Below are positions 54,078 through 62,713 of a stretch of 64,000 nucleotides of DNA, piece by piece (position 1 is the stretch's first letter; each line of letters opens with the position of its first letter). Both the position numbers and the translations under genes were made by a program. This DNA comes from Rhizobium redzepovicii (GTDB taxonomy: Bacteria; Pseudomonadota; Alphaproteobacteria; Rhizobiales; Rhizobiaceae): assembly GCF_019793435.1 (NCBI RefSeq), contig NZ_JAILYH010000010.1:124001-188000 (forward strand), read 5' to 3'. A model generated the notes under the pieces. That model worked only from the letters and a program-made list of their open reading frames with translations. It searched no databases and had not been told where the DNA came from.

Positions 54078-54629
54078 ATGAAGGCGGGCAGCGGGATTCC
54101 CCTTTGGATCATCGCGCTGCTCGCAGGCCTCTGCCTTGCCGTGCTCGCCTGGACGACCTTCGGCTTCGTCGTTCCCTTCAAGCATGAAACCGGGCAGGCG
54201 GTGCTCGATACATATTTCGCCGGTTACGACGAAGCGGCCGTCTTCCACATGCAGACGCTGCTCGATCAGAACGAGACTGCGGCGAAGCTGCTCAGCGCCA
54301 TGTATTTCGGGCCGGAACTGATCTTTCCTGCCTTGCTGACGGCGCTGCTATTTCTCGCCTTGCTCAAGCTTGGCCCTCTCGGCGCGTGGTTCGGACGATC
54401 GCATCCGCTCGTCGGCCAGGCGATTTATCTGCTGCCCTTCGTCTACGGCATCGCCGACTACGGCGAGAACATCTCGAGCCTTATCGCCTTCGGCGACAGT
54501 CCTTCCGCAGGCCTTGCCGCGCAGCTGCTGCCATGGATGACAAGGCTGAAATTCGCCAGCCTCGCCATCTCGTGCATCGTCCTTGTCAGGCTTGCCATCG
54601 CCCGTTGGCTGTCGCCAGGCCGGGATTGA
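54078..54629 (+). CDS. Membrane protein of unknown function
   Basis: The 183-residue protein has four predicted membrane helices: about residues 6-30 (IPLWIIALLAGLCLAVLAW), 77-97, 109-127 and 155-172. No catalytic motif is visible. It starts 2 bases after the guaB stop, so it is translationally coupled to guaB. Its role is unknown. Confidence 0.65.
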   Translation: MKAGSGIPLWIIALLAGLCLAVLAWTTFGFVVPFKHETGQAVLDTYFAGYDEAAVFHMQTLLDQNETAAKLLSAMYFGPELIFPALLTALLFLALLKLGPLGAWFGRSHPLVGQAIYLLPFVYGIADYGENISSLIAFGDSPSAGLAAQLLPWMTRLKFASLAISCIVLVRLAIARWLSPGRD

Positions 54630-54636
54630 AGCGGCG

Positions 54637-55554
54637 TCAGTTCCTCCTCCGCCAAACCGGATTTGACAGTCTCGCCATCATGAAATCGGCAAGGACCTCG
54701 ACCTTCGCTGGCCGGCTCCGAGCCGAAGGTGTGACGAAATACAGTGCGCCGGTCGGCAGCGTCCAGTCGGGAAGGATTGGCGTCAATTGGCCGTCGACGA
54801 GATAGTCATGCGCGAGAAATTCGGGGAGTTCGATGATCCCGAGGCCCCGTAGCGCCATCGGAACCAATGCTTGCGAATTGGTGGCCCTGAGAGAGCCGCT
54901 TGGTGAAATGACCTCCTCCTTGCCTTCGCTATTGCGCAGGCGCCAGACATCCTGTCGCGCCCTGTAGGCGTACCCGAGGCAATGGTGAGCCGTTAGCTCG
55001 CGGGGATGTTCCGGCACGCCGTACTGTTTAAGGTATGCGGGTGCTGCGAGAATGAAGCGATCCACCGGCGCCAGCCTGCGCGCGACCAATGACGAATCCG
55101 GTAGTACCGCGATTCGGAGTGCCGCATCGAAGCCGTCTCCCACGATATCGACGACGGCATCGCTCATGTGCAGGTCGATCGAAATCTCCGGAAAGAGCTC
55201 GAAAAAGTCAGGCAGGATTGGGGCCAGCCAGCGTGTCCCGAAGTCCATCGGCGCGGCAAGCCTGATGAGCCCCTTCGGTCGGGTGGCAAGCTCCCGGGCG
55301 GTGTCCTCTGCCATCTCGGCCTCGGCATAGATCCGTGCGGCGCTTTCGACCAGTCGCAGGCCGAAATCGGTCAAAGCGAGTTGTCGAGAGGTGCGGTTGA
55401 AGAGCCTTGCGCCCAACCTCTGCTCAAGACGGCTTACGGCCCGCGAAACCGTCGGCACCGACACGCCGAGCGTCTGCGCAGCCCGAACGAAAGAACGCTC
55501 CTCGGCGACCTTTGCGAACATTGCCAGTCCCTCGAAATCGGGAAATTTGTTCAT
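54637..55554 (-). CDS. LysR-family regulator
   Basis: The 305-residue protein has the N-terminal helix-turn-helix (FAKVAEERSFVRAAQTLGVS, VPTVSRAVSRLEQRLGARLF) and an effector domain. It belongs to the CrgA/DsdC-like branch that usually represses a divergent oxidoreductase. The start ATG at 55554 is chosen because MNKFPDFEGLAMFAKVAEE fits the family; an ATG at 55653 would overlap the divergent SDR gene. The divergent partner is the SDR at 55647. Confidence 0.87.
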   Translation of the reverse strand: MNKFPDFEGLAMFAKVAEERSFVRAAQTLGVSVPTVSRAVSRLEQRLGARLFNRTSRQLALTDFGLRLVESAARIYAEAEMAEDTARELATRPKGLIRLAAPMDFGTRWLAPILPDFFELFPEISIDLHMSDAVVDIVGDGFDAALRIAVLPDSSLVARRLAPVDRFILAAPAYLKQYGVPEHPRELTAHHCLGYAYRARQDVWRLRNSEGKEEVISPSGSLRATNSQALVPMALRGLGIIELPEFLAHDYLVDGQLTPILPDWTLPTGALYFVTPSARSRPAKVEVLADFMMARLSNPVWRRRN

Positions 55555-55646
55555 TTCATTCCTGAAACAATGGCTTTCAATTCTTTCTATTCCGAAACGA
55601 TACCCCCGTCCATATCTCAGCTTCAGTCGAACCAAAGGAGACGACA

Positions 55647-56402
55647 ATGACACAACGATTGAATGCGAAGATTGCGGTTATCACCGGTGCCACTTCCGGC
55701 ATTGGCCTTGCCGCAGCCAAGCGCTTCATGGCCGAGGGCGCACGGGTTTTCATCACGGGCCGTCGCAAGGATGTTCTCGATGCAGCAATCGCTGAGATCG
55801 GCGGCGGAGTTGTGGGTATTCAGGCTGATTCAGCCAATCTCGCCGACCTCGATCGCGTCTATGAGAAGGTGAAGGCCGAGGCCGGGAGAGTTGACGTGCT
55901 CTTCGTCAACGCAGGTGGCGGCTCCATGTTGCCCCTCGGCGAAATCACGGAAGAGCAGTATGACGACACATTCGATCGAAACGTGAAGGGGGTTCTCTTC
56001 ACGGTACAGAAGGCCTTGCCGCTGCTCTCGCGAGGATCGTCGATCATCTTGACGGGATCGACAGCAGGCTCGACCGGCACACCCGCCTTCAGCGTTTACG
56101 CCGCATCGAAAGCCGCCTTGCGCAGCTTTGCGCGCAATTGGATCCTCGACTTGAAGGATCGCGGCATTCGGATCAACACGCTCAGTCCTGGCCCGACGGA
56201 AACGACCGGACTGGTCGAATTGGCGGGTAAGGATCCAGCCCAACAGCAGGGCTTGCTCGATGCCCTGGCGGCTCAGGTGCCAATGGGCAGGGTTGGCCGT
56301 GCCGAGGAAGTTGCCGCTGCCGCACTCTTCCTCGCCTCGGATGATTCCAGCTTCGTTACCGGGGCCGAACTCTTCGTCGATGGCGGCAGCGCCCAGGTGT
56401 AA
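55647..56402 (+). CDS. Short-chain dehydrogenase/reductase
   Basis: The 251-residue classical SDR has the cofactor motif AVITGATSGIGLAAAKRFMA near residue 10 (TGxxxGxG) and the catalytic YAASKAALRSFARNW (Tyr-x-x-x-Lys) near residue 151. GRRKD after strand 2 suggests NADP(H). A clear AAAGGAG site is upstream of the ATG. It is divergent from the LysR regulator, which is probably its controller. Substrate unknown. Confidence 0.9.
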   Translation: MTQRLNAKIAVITGATSGIGLAAAKRFMAEGARVFITGRRKDVLDAAIAEIGGGVVGIQADSANLADLDRVYEKVKAEAGRVDVLFVNAGGGSMLPLGEITEEQYDDTFDRNVKGVLFTVQKALPLLSRGSSIILTGSTAGSTGTPAFSVYAASKAALRSFARNWILDLKDRGIRINTLSPGPTETTGLVELAGKDPAQQQGLLDALAAQVPMGRVGRAEEVAAAALFLASDDSSFVTGAELFVDGGSAQV

Positions 56403-56510
56403 AGACAATATCGGCTTTGAGGATGCCAGCGGCGAGCCGCCCCTGGCATCCGCTTAACCTTTCCGCTAATGCTCCTCGCGACATGCGAAAGCGGAAAAGG
56501 AAGTGCCGAA

Positions 56511-56927
56511 ATGACCGGCTATCAAATCTTTTGGCCACTCCTTGCCCATGTGGCGCTGGTCTACGGTCTTTATGCCCTTCTTGGGCAGCGGCGCGCAAAA
56601 ATGGTCCGCGCCGGCAACGTCGCGAAATCGGATTACCGCGAAAATCGCGGCGAGCCGGCTGAAAGCCTCGTCGTCAAAAACTGCCTCGCCAATCAGTTCG
56701 AACTGCCCGTGCTGTTCTATGCCTGCTGTATTCTTCTCTATGTCACCGAGTCCGATAATGTCGTCGCCGTCGGCCTCGCCTGGCTCTTCGTCGCCCTGCG
56801 GTACGCCCATGCCGCCGTCCATGTCACCAGCAACGATCTGCGCTACCGCAGCCCGCTTTTCGCCGCTGGATACCTGGCGTTGGGAGCGATGTGGGTCTGG
56901 CTCGCCGCATGGATCGTGATGGGCTGA
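56511..56927 (+). CDS. MAPEG-family membrane protein
   Basis: The 138-residue protein has four membrane helices and the family pattern: GQRRAKMVRAGNV near residue 26, an NQFELPVLFYACCILLYV segment near 62 and a YAHAAVHVT motif near 99. MAPEG proteins in eukaryotes act in glutathione and leukotriene metabolism; bacterial ones are mostly uncharacterised. The ATG at 56511 follows AAGGAAG. It lies 108 bases after the SDR gene. Confidence 0.83.
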   Translation: MTGYQIFWPLLAHVALVYGLYALLGQRRAKMVRAGNVAKSDYRENRGEPAESLVVKNCLANQFELPVLFYACCILLYVTESDNVVAVGLAWLFVALRYAHAAVHVTSNDLRYRSPLFAAGYLALGAMWVWLAAWIVMG

Positions 56928-57217
56928 GGACCGGCGCGAAGCCTCGTCAGGCGCCCGGGTGGACAGCAATTGTCGCTCGTCTCGGGCAGTGGCATGGATA
57001 TCTCTTCGGTCAAAGAATCCTACAACTATTTCAGGTCTTTCCACCGCTGATCAATTAGCATGATATGATCTAGAGGCCTGATTTCACATGGCTTTGCCGG
57101 TCGTTAAAATGCGAGTGTTTTCATTTACGACTGATGAAGACCTGCAATGTCATACCCGCCCGACGCGCTGATTTGGCATGATGCTTACCCCGCGCGAACA
57201 ATAAGAACGGGAACGAC
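56928..57217. other. Intergenic stretch without a gene
   Basis: This 290-base gap lies between the MAPEG and TetR genes, both on the plus strand. I see no ORF, tRNA or strong hairpin in it. The TetR promoter should be in the A/T-richer part around 57040-57130, but no clear boxes stand out. Confidence 0.4.
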
Positions 57218-57859
57218 ATGGGCGTAGAAAGCATGGATCGGATCGGCTTGCGCAGGAAGCCGAAGCAGGAGCGCAGTATCCAGAGGCTGGACGTCATTCT
57301 CGCCGCCGCCGCCAAGATCATTGCCGAAAAGGGCGTCAGCGCCATGCGGATGACGGAACTTGCCGTTGCCGCCAAAGTGCCGATCGGCTCGGTCTACCAG
57401 TATTTTCCCGAAAAGGCGGCGATCGTCAAAGCTCTGTTCGACCAGCACGCCGCGGCAATCCAGGCGAAGACGGCGACGATGTTCGCCGACGTTCAGACGC
57501 TCGACCAGGCGCTCGACCTCGTTTGCGACATCATCGACTGGTATTACGAGTCCTACCATGATGATCCCGTCTATCTCGGCGTCTGGATGGGAACGGAGAC
57601 CGACCAGGATCTGCTGCAGTTGAACATCGAGCATAGCGGCCGCGTCGCCGGCATCTTTCAGGAGGCCGTGCGCCGGCTGGCGCCCGACCTTTGCGACGAA
57701 GAGATGTATGCGCGCACTTACCTGTTCAGCCACCTGATCGGCGCCGTCATCCGGCTTGCTGCCGTCAGCGACAAGGCCCTGGCGCGCCGCATGCTCGATG
57801 AGTGGAAACGCGTCATCCGCGCTTCCCTTTTCGCCGCGACCGCGAAGCGCGCCGCCTGA
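57218..57859 (+). CDS. TetR/AcrR-family regulator
   Basis: The 213-residue protein has the TetR N-terminal domain (ILAAAAKIIAEKGVSAMRMT, ELAVAAKVPIGSVYQYFPEK) and an effector domain of about 140 residues. GSVYQYFPEKAAI is the diagnostic helix-turn-helix end. ATG at 57218 with no strong site; a second ATG at 57233 is possible. Target and ligand unknown. It faces a convergent LysR gene, 20 bases away. Confidence 0.9.
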   Translation: MGVESMDRIGLRRKPKQERSIQRLDVILAAAAKIIAEKGVSAMRMTELAVAAKVPIGSVYQYFPEKAAIVKALFDQHAAAIQAKTATMFADVQTLDQALDLVCDIIDWYYESYHDDPVYLGVWMGTETDQDLLQLNIEHSGRVAGIFQEAVRRLAPDLCDEEMYARTYLFSHLIGAVIRLAAVSDKALARRMLDEWKRVIRASLFAATAKRAA

Positions 57860-57879
57860 CGGTACTCAGCTTCTACCTC

Positions 57880-58836
57880 TTACCAGCTAGGCACCATATT
57901 GGCCGCCTTCAGCCGCGGATAAAGGCGTGCCTGGGCGGATTTGACATCGGCCTCCAGCGTATCGTCGACGACGGCCGGCGTGATGTTGTCGAGGCAGGCG
58001 GTGATATGCGCGGTGATCGCATTCATCAGCGAGAGCGAAACGCCCGGGCGCTTCATGATGCCGATCTGCACCGGCGGCAGCGCCGGAAAGCCGTCCGCCT
58101 GGCTCAGCACCTTCATGCCGGTTCGCAGCGCCGATTCCGGCATCACCGAGACCGCCATGCCGGCAAGCACGGCGGCGGCAACGACGGTGCAGGACCAGCT
58201 GGTGAACAGGATCTGGTGTTCGCGCCCCACCGCATCGAGCGCCGAGCAGGCGAGCTGGCGCCATTGGCAATCGCGCCGGCCGACGGCAAGCGGCACCGGC
58301 GCGTCGTCGCGGATCGGATGGTTGGCCGAACCCACCCAGCAGAGCGGCTCGGTTCTTACCACATCGGACATGCGCTCGCGCGGATTGTGGGTGACGAGCG
58401 CGATATCGAGTTCGCCCTTGTGCATGCGCTCGGCCAGATCCACCGAGGGCTCGCAGACGATGTAGAGCTCGACATTCGGATGCGTCTTGGCGAAGCGGCC
58501 GATGATTTCGGGCATGTAGCGGTCGGCATAATCGTCAGGCGTGCCAATGCGCAGCGTCCCCTCCAGCCTGTTGTCGTCGAAGGCGGCGATCGCCTCATTG
58601 TTGAGACGGATGATGCGCCGGGCATAGTTGAGCAGTTTTTCACCCTCGACCGTCAGCCGGTTGCCGCGTCCGTCCTTGATGAACAACTGCTTGCCGATGC
58701 GCTCTTCGAGACGGCGCATCTGCATGGAAACGGCCGATTGGGTCTTGTAGACCCTGTCGGCGGCCTTGGTGAAGCTGCCGGAATCGACGATGGCGATGAA
58801 AGTCTGCAACTGGTCGAGATCAAGAGGCGCGGACAT
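57880..58836 (-). CDS. LysR-family regulator, LsrB/VtlR-like candidate
   Basis: The 318-residue protein begins APLDLDQLQTFIAIVDSGSF and has the helix-turn-helix KTQSAVSMQMRRLEERIGKQ. The effector domain has several cysteines (in CEPSVDLAE, RTEPLCWVG, RRDCQWRQLACS). The start is taken at ATG 58836; an ATG at 58848 gives 4 more residues. In Brucella VtlR, a LysR regulator, activates genes for small DUF1127 proteins; here a DUF1127 gene stands divergently adjacent, and gshA, which LsrB controls in Sinorhizobium, lies nearby. This supports, but does not prove, that identity. Confidence 0.85.
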   Translation of the reverse strand: MSAPLDLDQLQTFIAIVDSGSFTKAADRVYKTQSAVSMQMRRLEERIGKQLFIKDGRGNRLTVEGEKLLNYARRIIRLNNEAIAAFDDNRLEGTLRIGTPDDYADRYMPEIIGRFAKTHPNVELYIVCEPSVDLAERMHKGELDIALVTHNPRERMSDVVRTEPLCWVGSANHPIRDDAPVPLAVGRRDCQWRQLACSALDAVGREHQILFTSWSCTVVAAAVLAGMAVSVMPESALRTGMKVLSQADGFPALPPVQIGIMKRPGVSLSLMNAITAHITACLDNITPAVVDDTLEADVKSAQARLYPRLKAANMVPSW

Positions 58837-58848
58837 TGTGTCACCCAT

Positions 58849-59040
58849 AAAGATAGCTGATGATAATCATTAGAAACATTCGTTGGACTGATCAATAGGT
58901 CTTTGGCATCTTCGGGATGCAAATCAAGCAAAGTGAAGGACAGACGCCCTGCCTGTCCAAGCAGAATTCAGCCTTATCCCTTCCCGCACGACCTCGCGGG
59001 AGGGGTGGGTTGTTGCGTGCCCTCGAGAAAGGAGAGTTCG
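58849..59040. promoter_or_regulatory. Divergent region between LysR and DUF1127 genes
   Basis: The 192-base region has an odd-symmetry palindrome ATGATAATCAT (58860-58870) just upstream of the LysR start, of LysR-operator style. GAAAGGAGAG is the ribosome site for the DUF1127 gene. It should contain both promoters, but I see no convincing boxes. Confidence 0.45.
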
Positions 59041-59340
59041 ATGCTTATGACAAACCGGACAACAGAACTCGACTGCGGCAAGCTCGCCCCGACGCTTTTC
59101 CAGCGTCTGGTCGCAGGCCTCGCTCCGCTGGTCTCCCTCTTTCGCGGGTTCCGCAATCGCATGGAGATCAACACGCTGCACGATCTGAATGACAGTCAGC
59201 TGAGGGATATCGGCCTGAGCAGGGCTGACCTGACCTCTGCGTTTCTGGCCTCGACCTTTTTCGAGGACCCATCGGAACATCTGACGCGCTCGGCGCGCAA
59301 TCGCTGGCGCCTGCAGCTCTTCCGCTCCTACAACGAATAG
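59041..59340 (+). CDS. DUF1127 small protein
   Basis: The 99-residue protein carries the roughly 35-residue DUF1127 (YjiS-like) motif in its middle: MEINTLHDLNDSQLRDIGLS followed by RADL. The preceding FRGFRNR segment is basic. Short DUF1127 proteins of alphaproteobacteria bind RNA or affect phosphate and stress responses in some species; here the function is unknown. AAAGGAG lies 7-8 bases before the ATG. It is divergent from the LysR gene and has its own terminator. Confidence 0.85.
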   Translation: MLMTNRTTELDCGKLAPTLFQRLVAGLAPLVSLFRGFRNRMEINTLHDLNDSQLRDIGLSRADLTSAFLASTFFEDPSEHLTRSARNRWRLQLFRSYNE

Positions 59341-59388
59341 GAGCGTCGAGTTTCCCCGCAGGGTGATAGCCAATAGCCCTGCCGCTTG

Positions 59389-59430
59389 ACCCGGAGACCG
59401 GCTTTTCCCAAGCCATCTCCGGGTTTTTTT
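59389..59430 (+). terminator. DUF1127 gene terminator
   Basis: ACCCGGAGA (59389-59397) and TCTCCGGGT (59416-59424) pair over 9 bases around an internal loop with a small GGCTT/AAGCC stem, followed by TTTTTT. It lies between convergent genes and reaches the stop codon of the DUF937 gene. Confidence 0.85.
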
Positions 59431-60292
59431 ATGCCTTGGTTTCAGGCGGCTTCGGTCGGTAGGTTTCGAAGATCGCTTCCAGGTTTCTCTGGTAGGTCTT
59501 CTGCACTTCCAGCCCGCTGTCGAACATGGCGTTCAGGATCTCGGTATAGCTGTCGGCAGTGACCTTCGCCTCTTCCTTCGGCGCCTCTTGCGTCTTGGCA
59601 GCCGGTTGCTTGGCCGCCGCCGGCTGCCCAAGCCCGGCCATCATCTCCTGGAAGGCCTTGGCGAAAGGGTTGTCGAGGAAGGGGTTCGGCTGAGGTGCCG
59701 GTTCGGCCTTGGGCACCGAAAACATCTGCTGCATCGCCTGTGTGAAGGGATTGTCGAAGATGCTCGGCTGCGCGGCCTTCGGTTTCGGCGCGAAGCCGGT
59801 ACTCTCAAGCCATTGCTGGATGGTCTCGCCCATCGCCGTATTGACGAAGGGGTTGATCGGCGAAGCCATCTGGCCGGTCGTCTGCTTGAAGAGCCCGCCC
59901 ATCAGCGTATCGGCCAGCACCGGCAGCATCCGCTTGTAGATATCCTGGCCGATGCCGGTCATCTGTGCGGCCTGGGCGGCGACCGCCCGCGAAACCTCTT
60001 TCGAGCCGAAAAGCTGGGCAAGGATATTGTTGCCGTCGGAAATGCCCTCCGGCGTGAAGGCCCGGTTCATATCCTCGAAATAGCGCGCATAATTGCCGGA
60101 GGAGACGGCCTGCATCAGCCCGACGAAGTCATAAGGGTTGCTGGTGCTGCGCTTCAGGCCGGCAGAAAAGGCCGGCATCAGCGCCGCCATCGCCTTGGTT
60201 GCCTGTTCCTGGGCGAGGTTGAACTGGCGGGCGATCGCTTCCATCGCCGCGCCGTTCTGCGCCTGCATCATCATGTCGAAGAGTGGCAGCAT
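59429..60292 (-). CDS. DUF937 domain protein
   Basis: The 287-residue protein begins LPLFDMMMQAQNGAAMEAIA, then RQFNLAQEQATKAMAALMPA, typical of the DUF937 N-terminal half. The second half is rich in Pro, Gln and Ala with repeated NPF motifs (DNPFTQAMQQMFS, NPFLDNPFAKAFQEM), so it is probably disordered. The C-terminus (NAMFDSGLEVQKTYQRNLEA) resembles a phasin helix. Possible link to granule or polymer surface is inference. Function unknown. Confidence 0.72.
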   Translation of the reverse strand: MLPLFDMMMQAQNGAAMEAIARQFNLAQEQATKAMAALMPAFSAGLKRSTSNPYDFVGLMQAVSSGNYARYFEDMNRAFTPEGISDGNNILAQLFGSKEVSRAVAAQAAQMTGIGQDIYKRMLPVLADTLMGGLFKQTTGQMASPINPFVNTAMGETIQQWLESTGFAPKPKAAQPSIFDNPFTQAMQQMFSVPKAEPAPQPNPFLDNPFAKAFQEMMAGLGQPAAAKQPAAKTQEAPKEEAKVTADSYTEILNAMFDSGLEVQKTYQRNLEAIFETYRPKPPETKA

Positions 60293-60439
60293 GGAGGTCC
60301 CTTTCCCCGAGTCGTGACGCGTGTCACGCCACTATATCCGGAAAAGGAAATGTGCAAACGGCTTTTTGCCATAAGAACTTAAAGCCGTACTGCAAAGCTG
60401 CCGGGTGGTTTTCCGAGTTGGCGAAGACCCCGGGCAGGC

Positions 60440-61813
60440 TCAGTACTGATAATCCTCGAACACCGGTTCGACGGAGTCGTTCCAGCGGCCGTGATAGAGC
60501 GAAAGCAGATCCTCGGCGAGCGTCGCCTTCTTGGCGAGCACCTCGTCGAGCGGCGCCAGGAAGATCGTCTCGTCCTGGCCTTCCCGGTTGAGCTTGCCGC
60601 GCGCCTTGAGGCCGGCCCTTGAAATGCCGACCACTTCGCGCGCCATGTCGAAGAGCGGATGCCTGCGAAATTCAGCCTTCAGCCCTTGCGCCGGAACGGC
60701 ATCGCGCAGTGCGCCGATCTCGGCAAAGTTCCAATCTTTCGTCAACTGGTCGGCGGCGTCGAGTGCGGCATCGTCGTAAAGCAGACCGACCCAGAAGGCC
60801 GGCAAGGCACAGATGCGCCGCCACGGGCCGCCGTCGGCGCCGCGCATTTCCAGGAAACGCTTCAGCCGCACGTCGGGGAAGAGCGTCGAAAGATGGTTCG
60901 TCCAGTCGCCCATCGTCGGCGCCGGATCGGCGATCTCACCCTTCAATGCGCCATTCATGAACTGGCGGAAAGTGACATGGGTACAGTCGTGATAGCGGCC
61001 GTCGCGAACGATGAAGTACATCGGCACATCGAGCGCCCATTCGGCATAGTCGCGGAAACCGAAATCGTCGCGGAAGGTGAAATCGAGCAAGCCCGAGCGC
61101 CGGTTGTCGGTATCGCGCCAGATATCGCCGCGCCAGGAGAGCAGCCCGTTCGGCTTGCCCTCGGTGAAGGGCGAGGATGCAAAGAGGGCGGTTGCCAGCG
61201 ATTGCAGCTTCATCGAAACGCGCATTTTCTTGCGCATGTCGTCTTCAGAGGAAAAATCGAGATTCACCTGGATCGTGCAGGTGCGGTACATCATGTCGAG
61301 ACCCTGGCTGCCGACTTTCGGCATATAGCGGGTCATGATCTCGTAGCGCGATTTCGGCATGTGCGGGGTTTCCGCATAGGTCCATTTCGGGCTGCCGCCG
61401 ATGCCGAGGAAGCGAATACCCATCGGCTCGGCGATTTCGCGCAGCGTCGCCAGATGCTGGTTCGATTCCCTGCAGGTTTCGTGGATCGTTTCCAACGGTG
61501 CGCCGGAGAGTTCGAACTGGCCGCCGGGCTCGATCGAGATCGCGCCCATGCCGCTCTGCTCGGCAAGCCCGATGATGTTGCCGCCGTCCATGATCGGCTC
61601 CCAGCCGCTTTTCGCCTGCAGGCCGGTCAAAAGGGCTGAAATGCTGGCATCGCCGAAATAGGGAACCGGGCTGTTGTCGGCGCGGAAGAAGGCGAATTTC
61701 TCGTGTTCGGTGCCGATCCGGAAGCGCTCCCGCGGCTTGTTGCCGGCGGCGATATAATCGGTCAGATCCTGAACCGAAGAGAGCGGTGTCTGGTCGGTGG
61801 TGTCGCGGGCCAT
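60440..61813 (-). CDS. gshA: Glutamate-cysteine ligase (plant/alphaproteobacterial type)
   Basis: GshA joins glutamate and cysteine, the first step of glutathione synthesis. The 457-residue protein is of the alphaproteobacterial/plant type (GCS2), not the E. coli type. RIGTEHEKFAFF near residue 37 and GAISIEPGGQFELSGAPLET near 96 are signatures. The final EPVFEDYQY resembles other rhizobial GshA ends. It lies downstream of rsmE on the same strand with a 146-base gap. Confidence 0.93.
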   Translation of the reverse strand: MARDTTDQTPLSSVQDLTDYIAAGNKPRERFRIGTEHEKFAFFRADNSPVPYFGDASISALLTGLQAKSGWEPIMDGGNIIGLAEQSGMGAISIEPGGQFELSGAPLETIHETCRESNQHLATLREIAEPMGIRFLGIGGSPKWTYAETPHMPKSRYEIMTRYMPKVGSQGLDMMYRTCTIQVNLDFSSEDDMRKKMRVSMKLQSLATALFASSPFTEGKPNGLLSWRGDIWRDTDNRRSGLLDFTFRDDFGFRDYAEWALDVPMYFIVRDGRYHDCTHVTFRQFMNGALKGEIADPAPTMGDWTNHLSTLFPDVRLKRFLEMRGADGGPWRRICALPAFWVGLLYDDAALDAADQLTKDWNFAEIGALRDAVPAQGLKAEFRRHPLFDMAREVVGISRAGLKARGKLNREGQDETIFLAPLDEVLAKKATLAEDLLSLYHGRWNDSVEPVFEDYQY

Positions 61814-61959
61814 GCGGGGTACCTGTATTCAAAAAGGCGCCCAGGGGCCGGGCAGCTGGAAGGCTGATTAGGACCCAAGTCACGTATGTTGCAAGTGAAA
61901 TTCTTTCAATGACGCATCAAAAAAATAACAACGATTTCCATGTCCACCCGTTTTTCTCG

Positions 61960-62697
61960 TCAGTTCCAGTCGCCGATCGCCGCCTGCACCACGGCGAGCG
62001 CCGCAACGGCTGCCGTATCGGCCCGCAGGATGCGCGGTCCAAGCGGAATGGCGGTGACGAAATCGAGGCTTCGAAGCCGCGCCCGCTCTTCCTCGGAAAA
62101 GCCGCCTTCCGGCCCGACGAGCAGCGCGAGGTGCCTTTCCCGGATCGCCGACAGCACCGGCAGCGGGTTTTGCCCGGCATCGCCCTCGTCGCAATAGATG
62201 ATGCGCCGCTCTTTCGGCCAGCGGTCGAGCAGGTCGAGAAGCCGCACCGGCTCGGCGACATCGGGAATGCCGAGAACGCCGCATTGCTCCGCCGCCTCGA
62301 CGACATTGGCACGCAGCTTGTCGAGATTGGTGATCTTACCCTGTACGTGCTGGGTCATGACCGGTTGCAGCAGGCCGGCGCCCATTTCCACGGCCTTCTG
62401 CACGAGATAATCCATGCGGCCGACCTTGAGCGGCGCAAAGAGATAATGCAGGTCGCAGGGTGCCGGCTGCGGCCGCGTCTCTTCGATCGCCGTCAGCAGG
62501 ATGCGTTTGCGGGTGGGGAAGGTGAGGGTGGCCTTCCACTCGCCGTCGCGGCCGTTGAAGAGCAGGACTTCCCCACCTTCTTCCATCCTCAGCACATTGG
62601 CGAGATAGTTGAACTGGTCGGCAGTCGCCTCGAGGGCGGCGCCGCCGGAAAGCGGCGCGTCGACGAAAAGCCGTTGCATGCGGAAATTGGCGCGCAT
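61960..62697 (-). CDS. rsmE: 16S rRNA (uracil-1498-N3)-methyltransferase
   Basis: RsmE methylates N3 of U1498 in 16S rRNA. The 245-residue SPOUT protein has an N-terminal PUA-like part ([20 protein letters not shown]) and the C-terminal knot with [17 protein letters not shown] and [18 protein letters not shown] SAM-binding motif ([20 protein letters not shown]). ALF-type [20 protein letters not shown] near residue 90 is typical. It follows the phosphate transporter by 16 bases. Confidence 0.94.
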   Translation of the reverse strand: MRANFRMQRLFVDAPLSGGAALEATADQFNYLANVLRMEEGGEVLLFNGRDGEWKATLTFPTRKRILLTAIEETRPQPAPCDLHYLFAPLKVGRMDYLVQKAVEMGAGLLQPVMTQHVQGKITNLDKLRANVVEAAEQCGVLGIPDVAEPVRLLDLLDRWPKERRIIYCDEGDAGQNPLPVLSAIRERHLALLVGPEGGFSEEERARLRSLDFVTAIPLGPRILRADTAAVAALAVVQAAIGDWN

Positions 62698-62713
62698 TTA
62701 GGACCCGTGAGTT

